From assembly GCA_963749875.1 (NCBI GenBank), contig CAVVOX010000005.1, positions 1 through 64,000 on the forward strand: DNA of 64,000 nucleotides. Reading direction: 5' to 3'. Both the position numbers and the translations under genes were made by a program. The DNA is from JAHQVI01 sp963749875 (GTDB lineage: Bacteria > Pseudomonadota > Alphaproteobacteria > Rhizobiales > Rhodomicrobiaceae). Below the pieces are notes generated by a model. It ran no database searches. It was not told where the DNA came from and saw nothing but the letters and a program-made list of their open reading frames with translations. Of this stretch, positions 8,993 to 18,789 are shown piece by piece. Every line of letters starts with the position of its first letter. Positions within the stretch are counted from its first letter, which is position 1.

Positions 8993-9125
8993 CTAGTGCA
9001 ACTGTCCGCGTCCAAGCATGTCCCCGCGAAGGCGGGGATGGACGCGGGAACAGTTGCGCAGACTTATTGATATAGATCAGCTTAACCTCGTTCAAGTGAT
9101 TCCACTTGAACGAGGGTTGATCTAG
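8993..9125 (-). repeat. CTAG-bounded two-hairpin repeat, copy B (long form)
   Basis: Read on the minus strand, it starts CTAGATCAACCC and ends GTTGCACTAG, with the full second-hairpin tip CCCCGC-CTTC-GCGGGG. Its CTAG at 9122-9125 is exactly the edge of the IS630-type element that follows, so the insertion sequence entered the terminal CTAG of this repeat copy. 8761-8992, between the small exported gene and this repeat, shows nothing else. Confidence 0.92.
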
Positions 9126-10299
9126 TGTCCTGGTTCAGAGATACGTGCCATTATCTGGGTGAGCGATTCGCTGATAAGGGGAGAGGGATGATGGCGCGGC
9201 GCGCACCGGAAGTCGAGTTGAGCGAGGCACAGCGGCGAGCGCTTGTTGCGCTGGCGCGGCGCCGAATTACGGGGCGCAGGCGCTGGCGATGCGCGCGCGC
9301 ATCGTGCTGGCGTGCGCCACGGGCGCCGAGAACAAGCAGGTGGCCGCGGAGCTCGGCGTCGATCAGGCGACCGCCGGCAAGTGGCGGCGGCGGTTCATCG
9401 CGCGCGGTGTGGATGGCTTGTACGACGAGCCGAAGCCCGGCGTTCCGCGCAAGATCACCGACGAACAGGTCGAGGCCGTGATTGTACGCACGCTGGAAAG
9501 CGCGCCCAAGGGGGCGACGCATTGGAGTTCGCGCCTGATGGCCCGGCAGAGCGGCATCTCAACCTCGAGCGTGCAACGGATCTGGCGCGCCTTCGGCCTG
9601 CAGCCGCACCGCACCGAGACGTTCAAGCTCTCCACCGATCCGCTGTTCATCGACAAGGTGCGCGACGTGGTGGGGCTGTATCTGGACCCGCCGGAGCGGG
9701 CGGTTGTGCTGTGCGTCGACGAGAAGAGCCAGGTTCAGGCGCTGGACCGCGCGCAGCCGGTGCTGCCGTTGCGGCCCGGGCAGGTGGAGCGGCGCACGCA
9801 TGACTATGTCCGTCACGGCACGACCTCGCTGTTCGCGGCCCTGAACGCCGCAACCGGAGACGTCATCGGCAAATGCTACAAGCGCCACCGCGCGGTCGAG
9901 TTCAAGAGGTTCCTCGCCGAGATCGAACGCCGCGTGCCCGGGGACCTCGACATCCACATCGTCATGGACAACTACGCCACCCACAAGACCCCGGCGATCC
10001 GCGCCTGGTTTGCCCGGCGGCCGCGCTGGCACGTCCACTTCACGCCGACCGGCTCGTCATGGCTGAACATGGTTGAGCGGTTTTTCGCCGAGATCACCGA
10101 ACGACAGATCAAGCGCGGTGTCCATCGCAGCGAACGCGAGTTGGAGCAGGCGATCCTCGCCTATATCGACGCCCGCAACGAAGACCCGAAGCCGTTCAAA
10201 TGGGTTCGCACCGCCGACGACATCCTTGAAGCCGTCAACAGGTTCTGTCTCAGAACCAGCCCGGAAAATTATGAAGCATACCTCTGATTCAGGACACTA
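9123..10299 (+). mobile_element. IS630-family insertion sequence
   Basis: About 1.18 kb. The terminal inverted repeats are TGTCCTGGTTCAGAG on the left and the complement of CTCTGATTCAGGACA on the right, with two mismatches. Both outer edges are CTAG, consistent with insertion at TA with TA duplication, as is typical of IS630/Tc1 elements. The target was the CTAG terminus of repeat copy B. It holds one transposase gene with a frame change. Between its right end and the next gene (10300-10494) there is only an imperfect 10-bp hairpin near 10350. Confidence 0.92.
9191..10287 (+). CDS. IS630-family transposase, read in two frames
   Basis: DDE transposase with N-terminal helix-turn-helix (QVAAELGVDQATAGKWRRRF) and catalytic motifs near LCVDEKSQ, VMDNYATHK and FTPTGSSWLNMVERFF. 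The N-terminal 27 or so codons (MARRAPEVELSEAQRRALVA) are in a different frame from the rest. Joining them needs a -1 step at about 9271-9274, in the run GGGG, which restores RRITGAQALAMRARIVL, the expected family sequence. This could be programmed frameshifting or a mutation. An internal ATG at 9289 could give a shorter, less likely product. Confidence 0.88.
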
Positions 10300-10494
10300 G
10301 GGTCGGAACCCAATCAGCGCATTGAATTGAGGCCGCAAATCAAATTCAGAGGCTCCAAAGGAGGCTCTGATCGGACAGCTTTTCTGGCTCAGCCCGCTAC
10401 GACAAGCTCGCGGCCTAAGCGCCCCCGATCTTGGGCAAACGGGCGGAGATCGGCGCCGAAGCATGTATCCGCGACGCTATAATCCCCTAAAGGG

Positions 10495-13197
10495 CTATGC
10501 CGGCCAGGGCCAGACGCGGCGGGAGATCAATTTTTCGATTTCGACGATGGCGAACAGGCCCAGGCCGAAGAGCGCGGCCATGCCCCAATCCGCCACGCTC
10601 ACTGGAGCGCTGCCGAAAAGGCCGTTCATGAAGCCGGCATAGGTGAAAAGCACCTGGAGCGCGAGCACCGCCGCGATCGAAAGAAGGATGACCCGGTTCT
10701 TGATGAGAACGGCGAAGCTCAACACGGACTCATGCAGACGCCGGCAGTTGAACAGATAGGCGATCTCGAACATGACGATCGTGTTGACGACCAGAGTGCG
10801 GGCCTCCTCGATCGAGCCACTCTCCTGCCGCCAGAGGAAAAGCGCGTAGCCGCCAACCGTCATCAGCATCGTAACGAAGGCCAGTCGCCAGCTCAGGAAA
10901 CGCGACAGGAGCGGTGCGTCGCGCTGGCGCGGCTTGCGTTTCATGATGTCGGACTCGGCCGGATCGAAGGCGATCGAGACGCTCAGCGTCACTTCGGTTA
11001 CGAGATTGATCCAAAGGATCTGCAGGGCGGTGATGGGAAGAGTTTGACCGAGCAGAACGGCGAGAATGATGAGGCCGGCCTCGCCGAAGCTTGTGGGCAG
11101 AATGTAAAGGATCGCCTTGCGGATATTGTCGTAGACCGTGCGGCCTTCCTCGACCGCGTCCACGATCGAGGCAAAATTGTCGTCGGTCAGCACCATTTCC
11201 GCCGCCTGCTTGGCCGCATCGGTTCCCATGCCGCCCATCGCCACGCCGACATCGGCATTCTTCAGGGCGGGAGCATCGTTGAAGCCGTCGCCGGTCATTG
11301 CGATGATCCGGCCGTCCGATCGGAGAGCGTTAACCATGCGCAGCTTATGTTCCGGCGTTGCGCGGGCAATGATTGCGTGGTCGCGAACAGCCTTGGCGAA
11401 CTGTTCGTCATCGAGGCGGTCGAGTTCGGGGCCGGTGATCACATTCGGCTGAAGCCCGAGCGAAGCGCCGATCGCCTTTGCGGTGACGGCGTGATCGCCG
11501 GTCACCATTTTTACCTCTATGCCGGCGGCTTCGCAGGTCCTGATACTGTCCCGTGCTTCCGGCCTGGCCGGATCGATCATGCCGACGAGGCCGATCAGGG
11601 TGAAACCGCCCCTTTCGACGACGCCCGTATCGAGCCGACCAGTCTGCGTGTCTTGCCGTGCCACGGCGAGCAAGCGCTCCCCCTGACCGGCGACCTCATC
11701 CACGGCTTGGAGCCATTCATCGCGGCAGAGCGCTGTGTCTCCCTTAGCCGTTGCGACACGGTCCGACAGATCGAGAATGCGCTCCGGCGCGCCTTTCAGA
11801 TAGATCGTCCTGCGGCCATCATCCTCATTGAGCGAGGCCATATATTGCTGGTCGGATTCATAAGGAACGGCATCGAGCCGGGGGGCTTTCTTCCGGACCT
11901 CGTCGGAATCGAAACCGACCTTGTGGGCAAAGACGATCAGGGCGCCATCGGTGAGGTCGCCCTCGATGCTCCACTCGCCGCCATTCTCGCTGAGCGAGGC
12001 ATCGCTGCAAAGGATCGCCGCCTTGGCCAGATCCCGCAGCAGCTTGTCATCAGTCGCGCTGCCGGCGCCACCATGCTTCTCATTGCGTATGTCGCCTTCC
12101 GGCGCATAGCCTTGCCCGTCGATGGCGAAACGGCCTTCGTTGGTTAGTGCCGAGCGGACTGTCAGTCGATTGCTGGTCAGCGTTCCTGTCTTGTCGGCGC
12201 AGATCACGTTGACAGCGCCAAGCGTTTCCACCGCCGGCAGTCTTCTGATGATCGCCTTGCGGCGCGCCATCCGCGTCACGCCGACCGCCATGGTGATTGT
12301 CAGGATCGCCGGAAGCGCCTCCGGCACCGCCGCGATCGCCAGACCGACCGCCGCCTCGAACATTTCGACGGCGCCAAAGCCCTGGAGCCAGACGCCGGCC
12401 CCGAAGGTCACGGCGGCCAGCACCAGGATTGCCAAGGTCAGCCAGCGGCTGAACCGGGTGATCTGCTGACCAAGCGGCGTATCGGTCGTCCCGGTTTCTG
12501 CGATCATGCGGCCGATATGGCCGATCTCGGTTTCGTCACCGATTGCAATGACGACGCCCCGGCCTTCGCCGCGTGCGATTATGGTCCCGGAATAGGCCAT
12601 GCCGGCCCGGTCGCCGAGCGCGGCATCATGCTCGACGGCTTCGGCGCTTTTGGACACCGCGTTCGATTCGCCGGTGAGCGCCGCTTCCTGCACTTCGAGC
12701 CCCCTCTCCTCGATGATCCGGAGATCGGCGGGCACCAGATCGCCCGATTTGACGAGAACGACGTCGCCCGAGACAAGCGTTTCCGCCGGGACGGTCTGCG
12801 CCCTGCCGTTACGGAACACCGATGCTTTCGGCGCGACGGCCTTCTGCACGGCCTCCAGGGCTTTCTCGGCGCGGCCTTCCTGAATGAAACCGATGATGGC
12901 GTTGATCAAAACGACGCCGCCGACCACCGCCGCGTCGAGCCATTCGCCGATCGCGACCATGACGATCGCCGCCGCGAGCAGCACCATCACCAGCGTATTG
13001 GTGAACTGAGTAATGAAACGCTCGAATGCCGTGCGTTCATTGGCGGGCGTCAGCCGGTTCGGCCCCTGCTCGCCGTGCCGGCGCGTGGCTTCCGCGCTGC
13101 TCAAGCCCTCCTGTTTCGCATTGAGCTGCTCCATGACGGCATCGGCCGGCATCGCATGCCAGGAGGGCGGTGTATCGGTGTCGCTGCTTGTGTTCAT
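10495..13197 (-). CDS. P-type cation-transporting ATPase (P2 type)
   Basis: Membrane pump of 900 residues, P2A/Ca2+-ATPase-like. Order: cation-ATPase N-domain (WHAMPADAVMEQL), two membrane helices at about 65-105, actuator TGES at 175-178, helices with PEALP at 292-296, the phosphorylated D335 in DKTGTLTS, a nucleotide-binding domain, the hinge TGDGFNDAPALKNAD, then six C-terminal helices. PEALP rather than PEGLP and the short C-terminal domain make the ion uncertain; bacterial PacL-like pumps move Ca2+, Mn2+, Na+ or K+. The start is set at the ATG of MNTSSDTDTP; the 21 extra residues upstream look non-coding. It is a single gene, no regulator beside it. Confidence 0.93.
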   Translation of the reverse strand: MNTSSDTDTPPSWHAMPADAVMEQLNAKQEGLSSAEATRRHGEQGPNRLTPANERTAFERFITQFTNTLVMVLLAAAIVMVAIGEWLDAAVVGGVVLINAIIGFIQEGRAEKALEAVQKAVAPKASVFRNGRAQTVPAETLVSGDVVLVKSGDLVPADLRIIEERGLEVQEAALTGESNAVSKSAEAVEHDAALGDRAGMAYSGTIIARGEGRGVVIAIGDETEIGHIGRMIAETGTTDTPLGQQITRFSRWLTLAILVLAAVTFGAGVWLQGFGAVEMFEAAVGLAIAAVPEALPAILTITMAVGVTRMARRKAIIRRLPAVETLGAVNVICADKTGTLTSNRLTVRSALTNEGRFAIDGQGYAPEGDIRNEKHGGAGSATDDKLLRDLAKAAILCSDASLSENGGEWSIEGDLTDGALIVFAHKVGFDSDEVRKKAPRLDAVPYESDQQYMASLNEDDGRRTIYLKGAPERILDLSDRVATAKGDTALCRDEWLQAVDEVAGQGERLLAVARQDTQTGRLDTGVVERGGFTLIGLVGMIDPARPEARDSIRTCEAAGIEVKMVTGDHAVTAKAIGASLGLQPNVITGPELDRLDDEQFAKAVRDHAIIARATPEHKLRMVNALRSDGRIIAMTGDGFNDAPALKNADVGVAMGGMGTDAAKQAAEMVLTDDNFASIVDAVEEGRTVYDNIRKAILYILPTSFGEAGLIILAVLLGQTLPITALQILWINLVTEVTLSVSIAFDPAESDIMKRKPRQRDAPLLSRFLSWRLAFVTMLMTVGGYALFLWRQESGSIEEARTLVVNTIVMFEIAYLFNCRRLHESVLSFAVLIKNRVILLSIAAVLALQVLFTYAGFMNGLFGSAPVSVADWGMAALFGLGLFAIVEIEKLISRRVWPWPA

Positions 13198-13352
13198 AGT
13201 CGCCGGGCTGATCGCACTTCGCGGGCGACTATAATGCGAAGCGCGCTGTAAGCATAACACTCAGGAGTTGATAGCTGGTGCCCGACATCGAGGCCGAAGT
13301 GGCGAAACCCGGTGATCCCGGGTCTCGACCGTGACGACATGAGGGCACGCCC

Positions 13353-14114
13353 TCAGCGCGGCGGGAGGCGCAGCGCGCCGTCCAGTCGGATCACCTCGCC
13401 ATTGAGCGAAAGATTGGCCACGCAGCTCAAAACGAGCTCGCCAAATTCGGAGGGTTTGCCCAGGCGCTTCGGAAATGGGATCGCCTCGGCGAGCGATTTC
13501 TGGACGTCCTCCGGCAGACCCTGCATCATCGGCGTCAGGAACAGGCCGGGCGCGATCGCAAGAACCCGGATGCCGAACTGCGCCAGTTCACGCGCCGCCG
13601 GCATGGTCAGGGCGGCGACGCCGCCTTTGGAGGCCGAATAGGCGGCCTGGCCTACCTGCCCCTCGAAAGCCGCGACCGACGCGGTGGAGATGATCACGCC
13701 GCGCTCCCCATCGGTCAGCGGATCGAGCTTTGCCATTTCCGCCGCCGCAAGCCGCATCATGTTGAAGGTCCCGACGAGATTGACGCGGATGACGCGCTCG
13801 AAATCGCCAAGCGGCATGGGCCCCTCGCGGCCGACGATGCGCTTGGCGAGGCCGATCCCCGCGCAATTGACCAGGATGCGCGCGGGTCCGTGCGCTTCGG
13901 CGGCCTTGGCGATCGCCGCCTCGCCGGCCGACGCATCCGCAACGTCGCAGGCGATCCCGATGCCGTCGATTTCGCCGGCCACGGCCTCGGCCGCCTGGGC
14001 CTTGAGATCGACCACGGCGACGCGCGCACCGGCCCCGGCGAGGAGCTTCGCTGTCGCTGCGCCAAGACCCGATGCGCCGCCCGTCACGATTGCGGCCTGT
14101 CCCTTTATCTCCAT
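13353..14114 (-). CDS. SDR, 3-hydroxyacyl-CoA dehydrogenase type
   Basis: SDR of 253 residues with TGGASGLGAATA at the N-terminus, NCAG, a serine in ISTASVAAFEG and YSASKGG. The overall pattern, including LPEDVQKSLAEAIPFPKRLGKPSEF near the end, is that of type II 3-hydroxyacyl-CoA dehydrogenases (HSD10-like), which oxidise short or branched 3-hydroxyacyl-CoA with NAD. Start chosen at MEIKGQAAIVTGG; the longer frame adds 30 residues without SDR character. Divergent from folP by about 240 bp, monocistronic by position. Confidence 0.88.
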   Translation of the reverse strand: MEIKGQAAIVTGGASGLGAATAKLLAGAGARVAVVDLKAQAAEAVAGEIDGIGIACDVADASAGEAAIAKAAEAHGPARILVNCAGIGLAKRIVGREGPMPLGDFERVIRVNLVGTFNMMRLAAAEMAKLDPLTDGERGVIISTASVAAFEGQVGQAAYSASKGGVAALTMPAARELAQFGIRVLAIAPGLFLTPMMQGLPEDVQKSLAEAIPFPKRLGKPSEFGELVLSCVANLSLNGEVIRLDGALRLPPR

Positions 14115-14355
14115 GCAAGTTGCTCCTCTTGTGAGACTCAATCTTGTCCTCATCCAGCCCCATTTCGCGTGTCCAGGCAAGGCATTGTCCGCCTTGTCGA
14201 TCACCGCGCGGAGCGCTGGAACGGGGCGGACCGGCCGTCATGCGCGGGTCGGTCATCGCCAATGAGCCGCCGATCGGATCCAAAGAGACAGCCGCCAAGA
14301 ACTCCGCTAAGCTGATGGTCCGATAGGTGCGACAGCGGAAATTGAGGATTTGCGC

Positions 14356-15411
14356 GTGAGCGGGAAGCTCTATCTTCGTCCATTGGGCATGCTTTGGGGA
14401 CGGGCCGCGTCGCAAGCCGTCGCCGAGGGTGCCGCGTTACGCATTGCCGGTGGTCCCGCCGCCTGCACGGCGTTCGAGCTTATCGAGGGCGTGCCGGGAG
14501 ACGCAAAGCGCCGCCTCGCATCCGTGCCGGACCTTGCCGGGAGCGGGGATGCGGAGATAAGGGCATGTCTTGATCGCATCGTCAGGCCTCGACCCGCCAT
14601 GGCGGGCCTCGAATTTGATCGTCCCCTGATCATGGGCATTGTGAACGTCACGCCGGACAGCTTCTCCGATGGCGGCGATTTCGGGACGGCGGAAAGCGCC
14701 ATCGCCCATGCCCGGCGGATTGCGAGCGAAGGCGCCGATATTGTCGATATTGGCGGCGAGTCCACGAGGCCGGGGGCCGCCGCGGTCGACGAGGCGGAAG
14801 AGATGCGCCGCACCATTCCCGTGATCAGCGCCCTCCGTGATCTGGAATGCCCCATCTCCATCGACACAAGAAAGACGCGCATCATGGAGGCGGCGGTCCA
14901 GGCCGGCGCGGCGATGATCAACGATGTTTCCGCTCTGATGCATGAACCGAGCGCCTTGGCGGCAGCCGCACGGCTTCAGCGTCCGGTCGTGCTGATGCAT
15001 GCCCAGGGCGACCCGAGAACGATGCAGGACAACCCGACCTATGACGATGTGCTCCTGGAGGTCTACGACTTCCTCGAAGCACGAATCGGTGCCGCCGAGG
15101 ATACCGGTATCCCGCGGCGCATGCTGATCGCCGATCCCGGCATCGGCTTCGGGAAAACCGTGGCGCACAATCTCGATCTGCTTTCGGGAGTCGGCATTCT
15201 CCACGGTCTCGGCGTTCCGGTGCTCGTGGGCGCGTCGCGGAAAAGATTCATCGGCGGCTTGACCGGCGAGAGCGATCCGAAGCGGCGGGGACCGGGAAGT
15301 CTCGGCGCGGCCCTGGCGGCGGCGTCGCAAGGCGTTCAGCTTTTCCGGGTGCATGACGTGGCCGAAACGCGGCAGGCGCTCGATTGCTGGCGGGCATGCG
15401 CCAGTGCGTGA
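14356..15411 (+). CDS. folP: Dihydropteroate synthase
   Basis: Folate enzyme that condenses 6-hydroxymethyl-dihydropterin pyrophosphate with p-aminobenzoate. The signatures are IMGIVNVTPDSFSDGGDF and DIGGESTRPGA, then SIDTRK, DPGIGFGKT and GASRKRF. It carries about 80 extra N-terminal residues before the TIM barrel, as seen in some alphaproteobacterial members. A GTG start with GAGG 8 bp upstream is chosen; a TTG 6 bp earlier is possible. glmM follows in the same direction after a 250-bp gap, so it may have its own promoter. The usual ftsH neighbour is not here. Confidence 0.95.
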   Translation: MSGKLYLRPLGMLWGRAASQAVAEGAALRIAGGPAACTAFELIEGVPGDAKRRLASVPDLAGSGDAEIRACLDRIVRPRPAMAGLEFDRPLIMGIVNVTPDSFSDGGDFGTAESAIAHARRIASEGADIVDIGGESTRPGAAAVDEAEEMRRTIPVISALRDLECPISIDTRKTRIMEAAVQAGAAMINDVSALMHEPSALAAAARLQRPVVLMHAQGDPRTMQDNPTYDDVLLEVYDFLEARIGAAEDTGIPRRMLIADPGIGFGKTVAHNLDLLSGVGILHGLGVPVLVGASRKRFIGGLTGESDPKRRGPGSLGAALAAASQGVQLFRVHDVAETRQALDCWRACASA

Positions 15412-15661
15412 TCGGGCCAGCGGCTCGCGGGCAAATGGCAAGCTGTAATTATTTGAGAAAATAATTTACTAGAATGTCCATCTTCTCGATGGTATAGGAA
15501 AACTTGGAAGTTTATTTGCAATTACTTGAAATGTTTTCACTGGATTTTTCAAATCTAATGATAGGAATGGAAGTAAAGGCCCTCTTTTTGATTGTCGCAT
15601 TTTGAAATCTGGCTAGAAATCTCATTTGCAATAGCTCATTAGCAGTTGGGGATACAAATCC
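15412..15661 (+). promoter_or_regulatory. AT-rich leader upstream of glmM
   Basis: The 250 bp between folP and glmM is strikingly AT-rich compared with its neighbours, especially 15445-15650. It contains no ORF. It is a likely promoter region, or possibly a short insert of foreign base composition. Candidate promoter elements near TTGTCGCATT and TAGAAATC (about 15590-15625) are only suggestive. Confidence 0.45.
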
Positions 15662-17014
15662 ATGTCAAGGAAACTTTTCGGCACGGACGGGATTTGGGGG
15701 CAGGCCAACTCCAATCCGATGACCGCCGAAATTGCGATGAAAGTCGGCATGGCGGCCGGTCATCTCTTCAAGAATGGCGATCATCGGCACCGGGTCGTGA
15801 TCGGGAAAGACACACGGCTTTCGGGCTATGTCATCGAGTCCGCGCTCGTCTCCGGTTTCACCTCGGTCGGCATGGACGTGTTTCAGCTCGGACCGATGCC
15901 GACGCCGGCCGTCGCCATGCTGACGCGGTCGCTGAGAGCCGATCTCGGCGTGATGATCTCCGCCTCGCACAATCCCTATCAGGACAACGGCATCAAGATC
16001 TTCGACAGGGAAGGCTTCAAGCTGTCAGACGAGATCGAGGTTGAAATCGAGCAGCTTGTGATGGGGGACACCTCCGAGCTCCTCGCACCGCCTGATGCCA
16101 TGGGGCGGGCGAAGCGCATCGACGGCGTCTTCGACCGTTACATCGAATATGCCAAGCGGACGCTCCACCGGCATATCCGCCTGGACGATTTGAAAGTGGT
16201 CATCGATTGCGCTCATGGCGCAGCCTATCGAGTTGCGCCGCAATCGCTGTGGGAACTTGGCGCCGAGGTGACGGCGCTTGGCGTGACCCCCGATGGCTTC
16301 AACATCAACAGCAATTGCGGCTCGACCTCGCCCGACGCGCTTTGCCGAAAGGTCCGGCAGGTCGGGGCGGATATCGGCATTGCGCTCGATGGCGATGCGG
16401 ACCGCGTCATTATCGTGGATGAGCGCGGGACGATCATTGACGGCGACCAGCTTCTTGCCGCCATCGCCGAGGCGTGGACGGCCGATGACCGCCTCGTCGG
16501 CAATGGTGTCGTCGCGACGGTGATGTCCAATCTGGGGCTTGAGCGCTTCTTGAACGGGATCGGTCTGCAATTGGTGCGCACACCTGTCGGCGACCGCTAT
16601 GTGGTCGAGCGGATGCGCGCCGAAGGCTACAATCTCGGCGGCGAGCAGTCCGGCCACATTGTCATGACCGACTACACGACAACGGGCGATGGGCTGGTGA
16701 CGGCGCTCCAGATTCTCGGCGTCGTCATCACCAGCGGCAAGCCGGTCAGCGAGGTTTGCAAGCGCTTCGATCCCGTGCCGCAGCTTACCAAGAGCGTGGC
16801 CACGAATGGGGCGAGGCCGCTCGAAAATGAAAGCGTCACGGCCATTATCGAGCAGAACCGTTTGCGGCTCGGCAATCAGGGCCGGCTGCTCATCCGTCCC
16901 TCGGGAACGGAGCCCGTCATTCGCGTGATGGCGGAAGGAGATGATGAAACGCTGGTCGCGTCGGTCGTCGGCGATATCGTGGATGCGCTGGAATCCGCCT
17001 CCGTGCACGCCTGA
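15662..17014 (+). CDS. glmM: Phosphoglucosamine mutase
   Basis: Converts glucosamine-6-phosphate to glucosamine-1-phosphate on the way to UDP-GlcNAc for peptidoglycan and lipid A. It is 450 residues, the normal family length. Visible motifs: FGTDGIWG (usually FGTDGIRG), the phosphoserine loop ISASHNPYQDNGIKIF, the metal loop DGDADR, the sugar loop GGEQSGH, and the phosphate site RPSGTEPVIRVM. The arginine-to-tryptophan change in the first motif is unusual but this arginine is not one of the core catalytic residues I can assign. A strong terminator follows. Confidence 0.96.
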   Translation: MSRKLFGTDGIWGQANSNPMTAEIAMKVGMAAGHLFKNGDHRHRVVIGKDTRLSGYVIESALVSGFTSVGMDVFQLGPMPTPAVAMLTRSLRADLGVMISASHNPYQDNGIKIFDREGFKLSDEIEVEIEQLVMGDTSELLAPPDAMGRAKRIDGVFDRYIEYAKRTLHRHIRLDDLKVVIDCAHGAAYRVAPQSLWELGAEVTALGVTPDGFNINSNCGSTSPDALCRKVRQVGADIGIALDGDADRVIIVDERGTIIDGDQLLAAIAEAWTADDRLVGNGVVATVMSNLGLERFLNGIGLQLVRTPVGDRYVVERMRAEGYNLGGEQSGHIVMTDYTTTGDGLVTALQILGVVITSGKPVSEVCKRFDPVPQLTKSVATNGARPLENESVTAIIEQNRLRLGNQGRLLIRPSGTEPVIRVMAEGDDETLVASVVGDIVDALESASVHA

Positions 17015-17021
17015 ACATGAC

Positions 17022-17057
17022 AGCGGGCGGGCATGCGACGATGCCCGCCCGCTTTTT
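17022..17057 (+). terminator. Rho-independent terminator after glmM
   Basis: The stem AGCGGGCGGGCAT pairs with ATGCCCGCCCGCT around a 6-base loop and is followed directly by TTTTT. It lies 8 bp after the glmM stop and ends just before the convergent betaine-synthesis gene, so it separates the two transcripts. Confidence 0.95.
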
Positions 17058-17062
17058 CGCTG

Positions 17063-18760
17063 TTAGGCCGGTTTGCGGAAGCGCTGGATGCCCCAGGCCA
17101 GATATCCGTTATCCGCAGCCTTCACCCAGTTCTCCAGCCCGACGAGCATTTTGTCGAGATAGGCTTTCGATGCGTTTTCCAGAAGCGCATCGTAATTCGC
17201 GGCAAGCTCCTCGCGGACCCTCGCATAGTGATTGCGCAGATTCTGCGTCATCTCCATCTGGTCGAGGACTTCGAAGCCCAGCGCCTTGGCGGTTTCGCGA
17301 TAAAAGCCGAATGACCCCAGGCTCGAAAGGTTCAGGCGGTCATAGACCGGCTGCAAGACGCCGTCCGGCACGTCGTCCGCCTGCATCGGGTCCGTGAACA
17401 CGAACTCGCCGCCCGGCTTCAACACCCGGAACACTTCCTGAAGCACCTTTTCGCGCTGGTCGGAATGCAGGATGGCGTCCTGCGACCAGACGACGTCGAA
17501 GCTGTTGTCGCGCTCGGGGATCTCCTCGAAGACGCCGTGGACGACACTGACCTTGTCCTGCAACCCGGCGCGGCGGTTCTTGTAACGGTTCACATCGTTC
17601 TGGGTTTCAGAGATGTTCAGACACCGCACCTCACAGCCCGTGTTCTGCGCAATGCGGCGGGCCGAGCCGCCATAGCCTGCGCCGATGTCCAGCACGCGCG
17701 TGTCGGCATCCAGGCGGCTGAGCATCCGCGCCATGCGGTCGACCGTTTCCGTGCTCGCGGCTTTGATGTCCTGGGTCTCCTCATAGCAGCCGATGTGAAG
17801 GTCCTCGCCGCCCCATATCGCGGTGTAGAAGGTGTTCGCATCCTCGCTGTCATAATAGACCTCGGTATCGACGCGAGCCTTCGACTGATCGGCGCCGTCG
17901 TCCCGCCCAGTCCAGCGCGCACTCGGCAGTGACGATTTCTCGGCGATATGGACGAAAAAGTCGGGATCGTTTTCCTGATAGGTCTCCTGGAAGTCGCCAT
18001 AGGTGCGAACGCGCTCGAACCCGGCCTCCTTCAGCAATTTGCGCATGTAATTCTTGCGCAGCGGGAAGAGGTTGAGCGTATAAGCGGCTCCGTCCTGGAA
18101 GCTGTATTGGAACCGCACGAGACCGTCGTCGATATATTCCGGCTCCGCGGTGACCCGATCGCCGCAATAGTAATATTTGTGCTTCGATTTGAAGCCGTGA
18201 TCGAGCATGTAGTCGTAATTGCGCTGATCGATGATCAATATGCCGTCATGCTTCAGCGCGGCGTAAAATTCGGCGAATGCGCGGCGTCGATCCTGCTCTT
18301 CATGCAGATGGGTGAATGAATTGCCGAGACAGATGATGGCGTCGTATTTGCCCTGAATGTCCCGGTTGAGCCAGCGCCAGTCGGCCTGAACCGATTTCAG
18401 GATGAGGCCGCGCTTCTTCGCATTGTCGAAGGCCTTCGCAAGCATCGCCGCCGAGCCGTCGGCACTGGTGACGTTAAAGCCCGCTTCGGTCAGCCGCACG
18501 GAATGAAATCCGGTCCCGGTGGCCACATCGAGAATGGATGTTTTTCCGCGGGCGCGCAGAATATCGATGAAGAACTGCCCTTCCGACTGCGCCCGCGCAT
18601 TCCAGTCGATCAGCTCATCCCATTTTTCGACGAAGGTTTTGACATATTCACCGCGATAGAGATCCGTTGCTCGATCGGTCAGCGGATCATCACTGTAAGC
18701 CTGTTCTTGAAGATCGAGTTCTGCGTTCAGATTAATCGCCACGATTTCAGATACCTCCAT
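17063..18760 (-). CDS. Fused glycine/sarcosine N-methyltransferase and sarcosine/dimethylglycine N-methyltransferase
   Basis: Makes glycine betaine from glycine in three SAM-dependent methylations. The 565-residue protein holds two class I methyltransferase domains. The first, about 1-275, has the GSMT opening PLTDRATDLYRGEYVKTF, motif I LDVATGTGFHS and EKWDELIDW. The second, about 290-565, has the SDMT signature FYTAIWGGEDLHIGCYEE and motif I LDIGAGYGGSARR. Known enzymes are either two proteins (Halorhodospira) or one fusion (Actinopolyspora); this is the fused kind. The start is at MEVSEIVAINLN; 16 extra upstream codons run into a repeat. Betaine is an osmoprotectant, so salt or osmotic control is expected. 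Repeat copy C lies about 30 bp upstream. Confidence 0.93.
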   Translation of the reverse strand: MEVSEIVAINLNAELDLQEQAYSDDPLTDRATDLYRGEYVKTFVEKWDELIDWNARAQSEGQFFIDILRARGKTSILDVATGTGFHSVRLTEAGFNVTSADGSAAMLAKAFDNAKKRGLILKSVQADWRWLNRDIQGKYDAIICLGNSFTHLHEEQDRRRAFAEFYAALKHDGILIIDQRNYDYMLDHGFKSKHKYYYCGDRVTAEPEYIDDGLVRFQYSFQDGAAYTLNLFPLRKNYMRKLLKEAGFERVRTYGDFQETYQENDPDFFVHIAEKSSLPSARWTGRDDGADQSKARVDTEVYYDSEDANTFYTAIWGGEDLHIGCYEETQDIKAASTETVDRMARMLSRLDADTRVLDIGAGYGGSARRIAQNTGCEVRCLNISETQNDVNRYKNRRAGLQDKVSVVHGVFEEIPERDNSFDVVWSQDAILHSDQREKVLQEVFRVLKPGGEFVFTDPMQADDVPDGVLQPVYDRLNLSSLGSFGFYRETAKALGFEVLDQMEMTQNLRNHYARVREELAANYDALLENASKAYLDKMLVGLENWVKAADNGYLAWGIQRFRKPA

Positions 18761-18789
18761 TTTTGCCGGTCCTCGCGGCCGGCGAAACC

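Noticed and set aside
10732..12147. Long open frame of 471 codons opposite the P-type ATPase
   Set aside because: Antisense shadow caused by GC-rich codon use; the ATPase on the other strand has all motifs.
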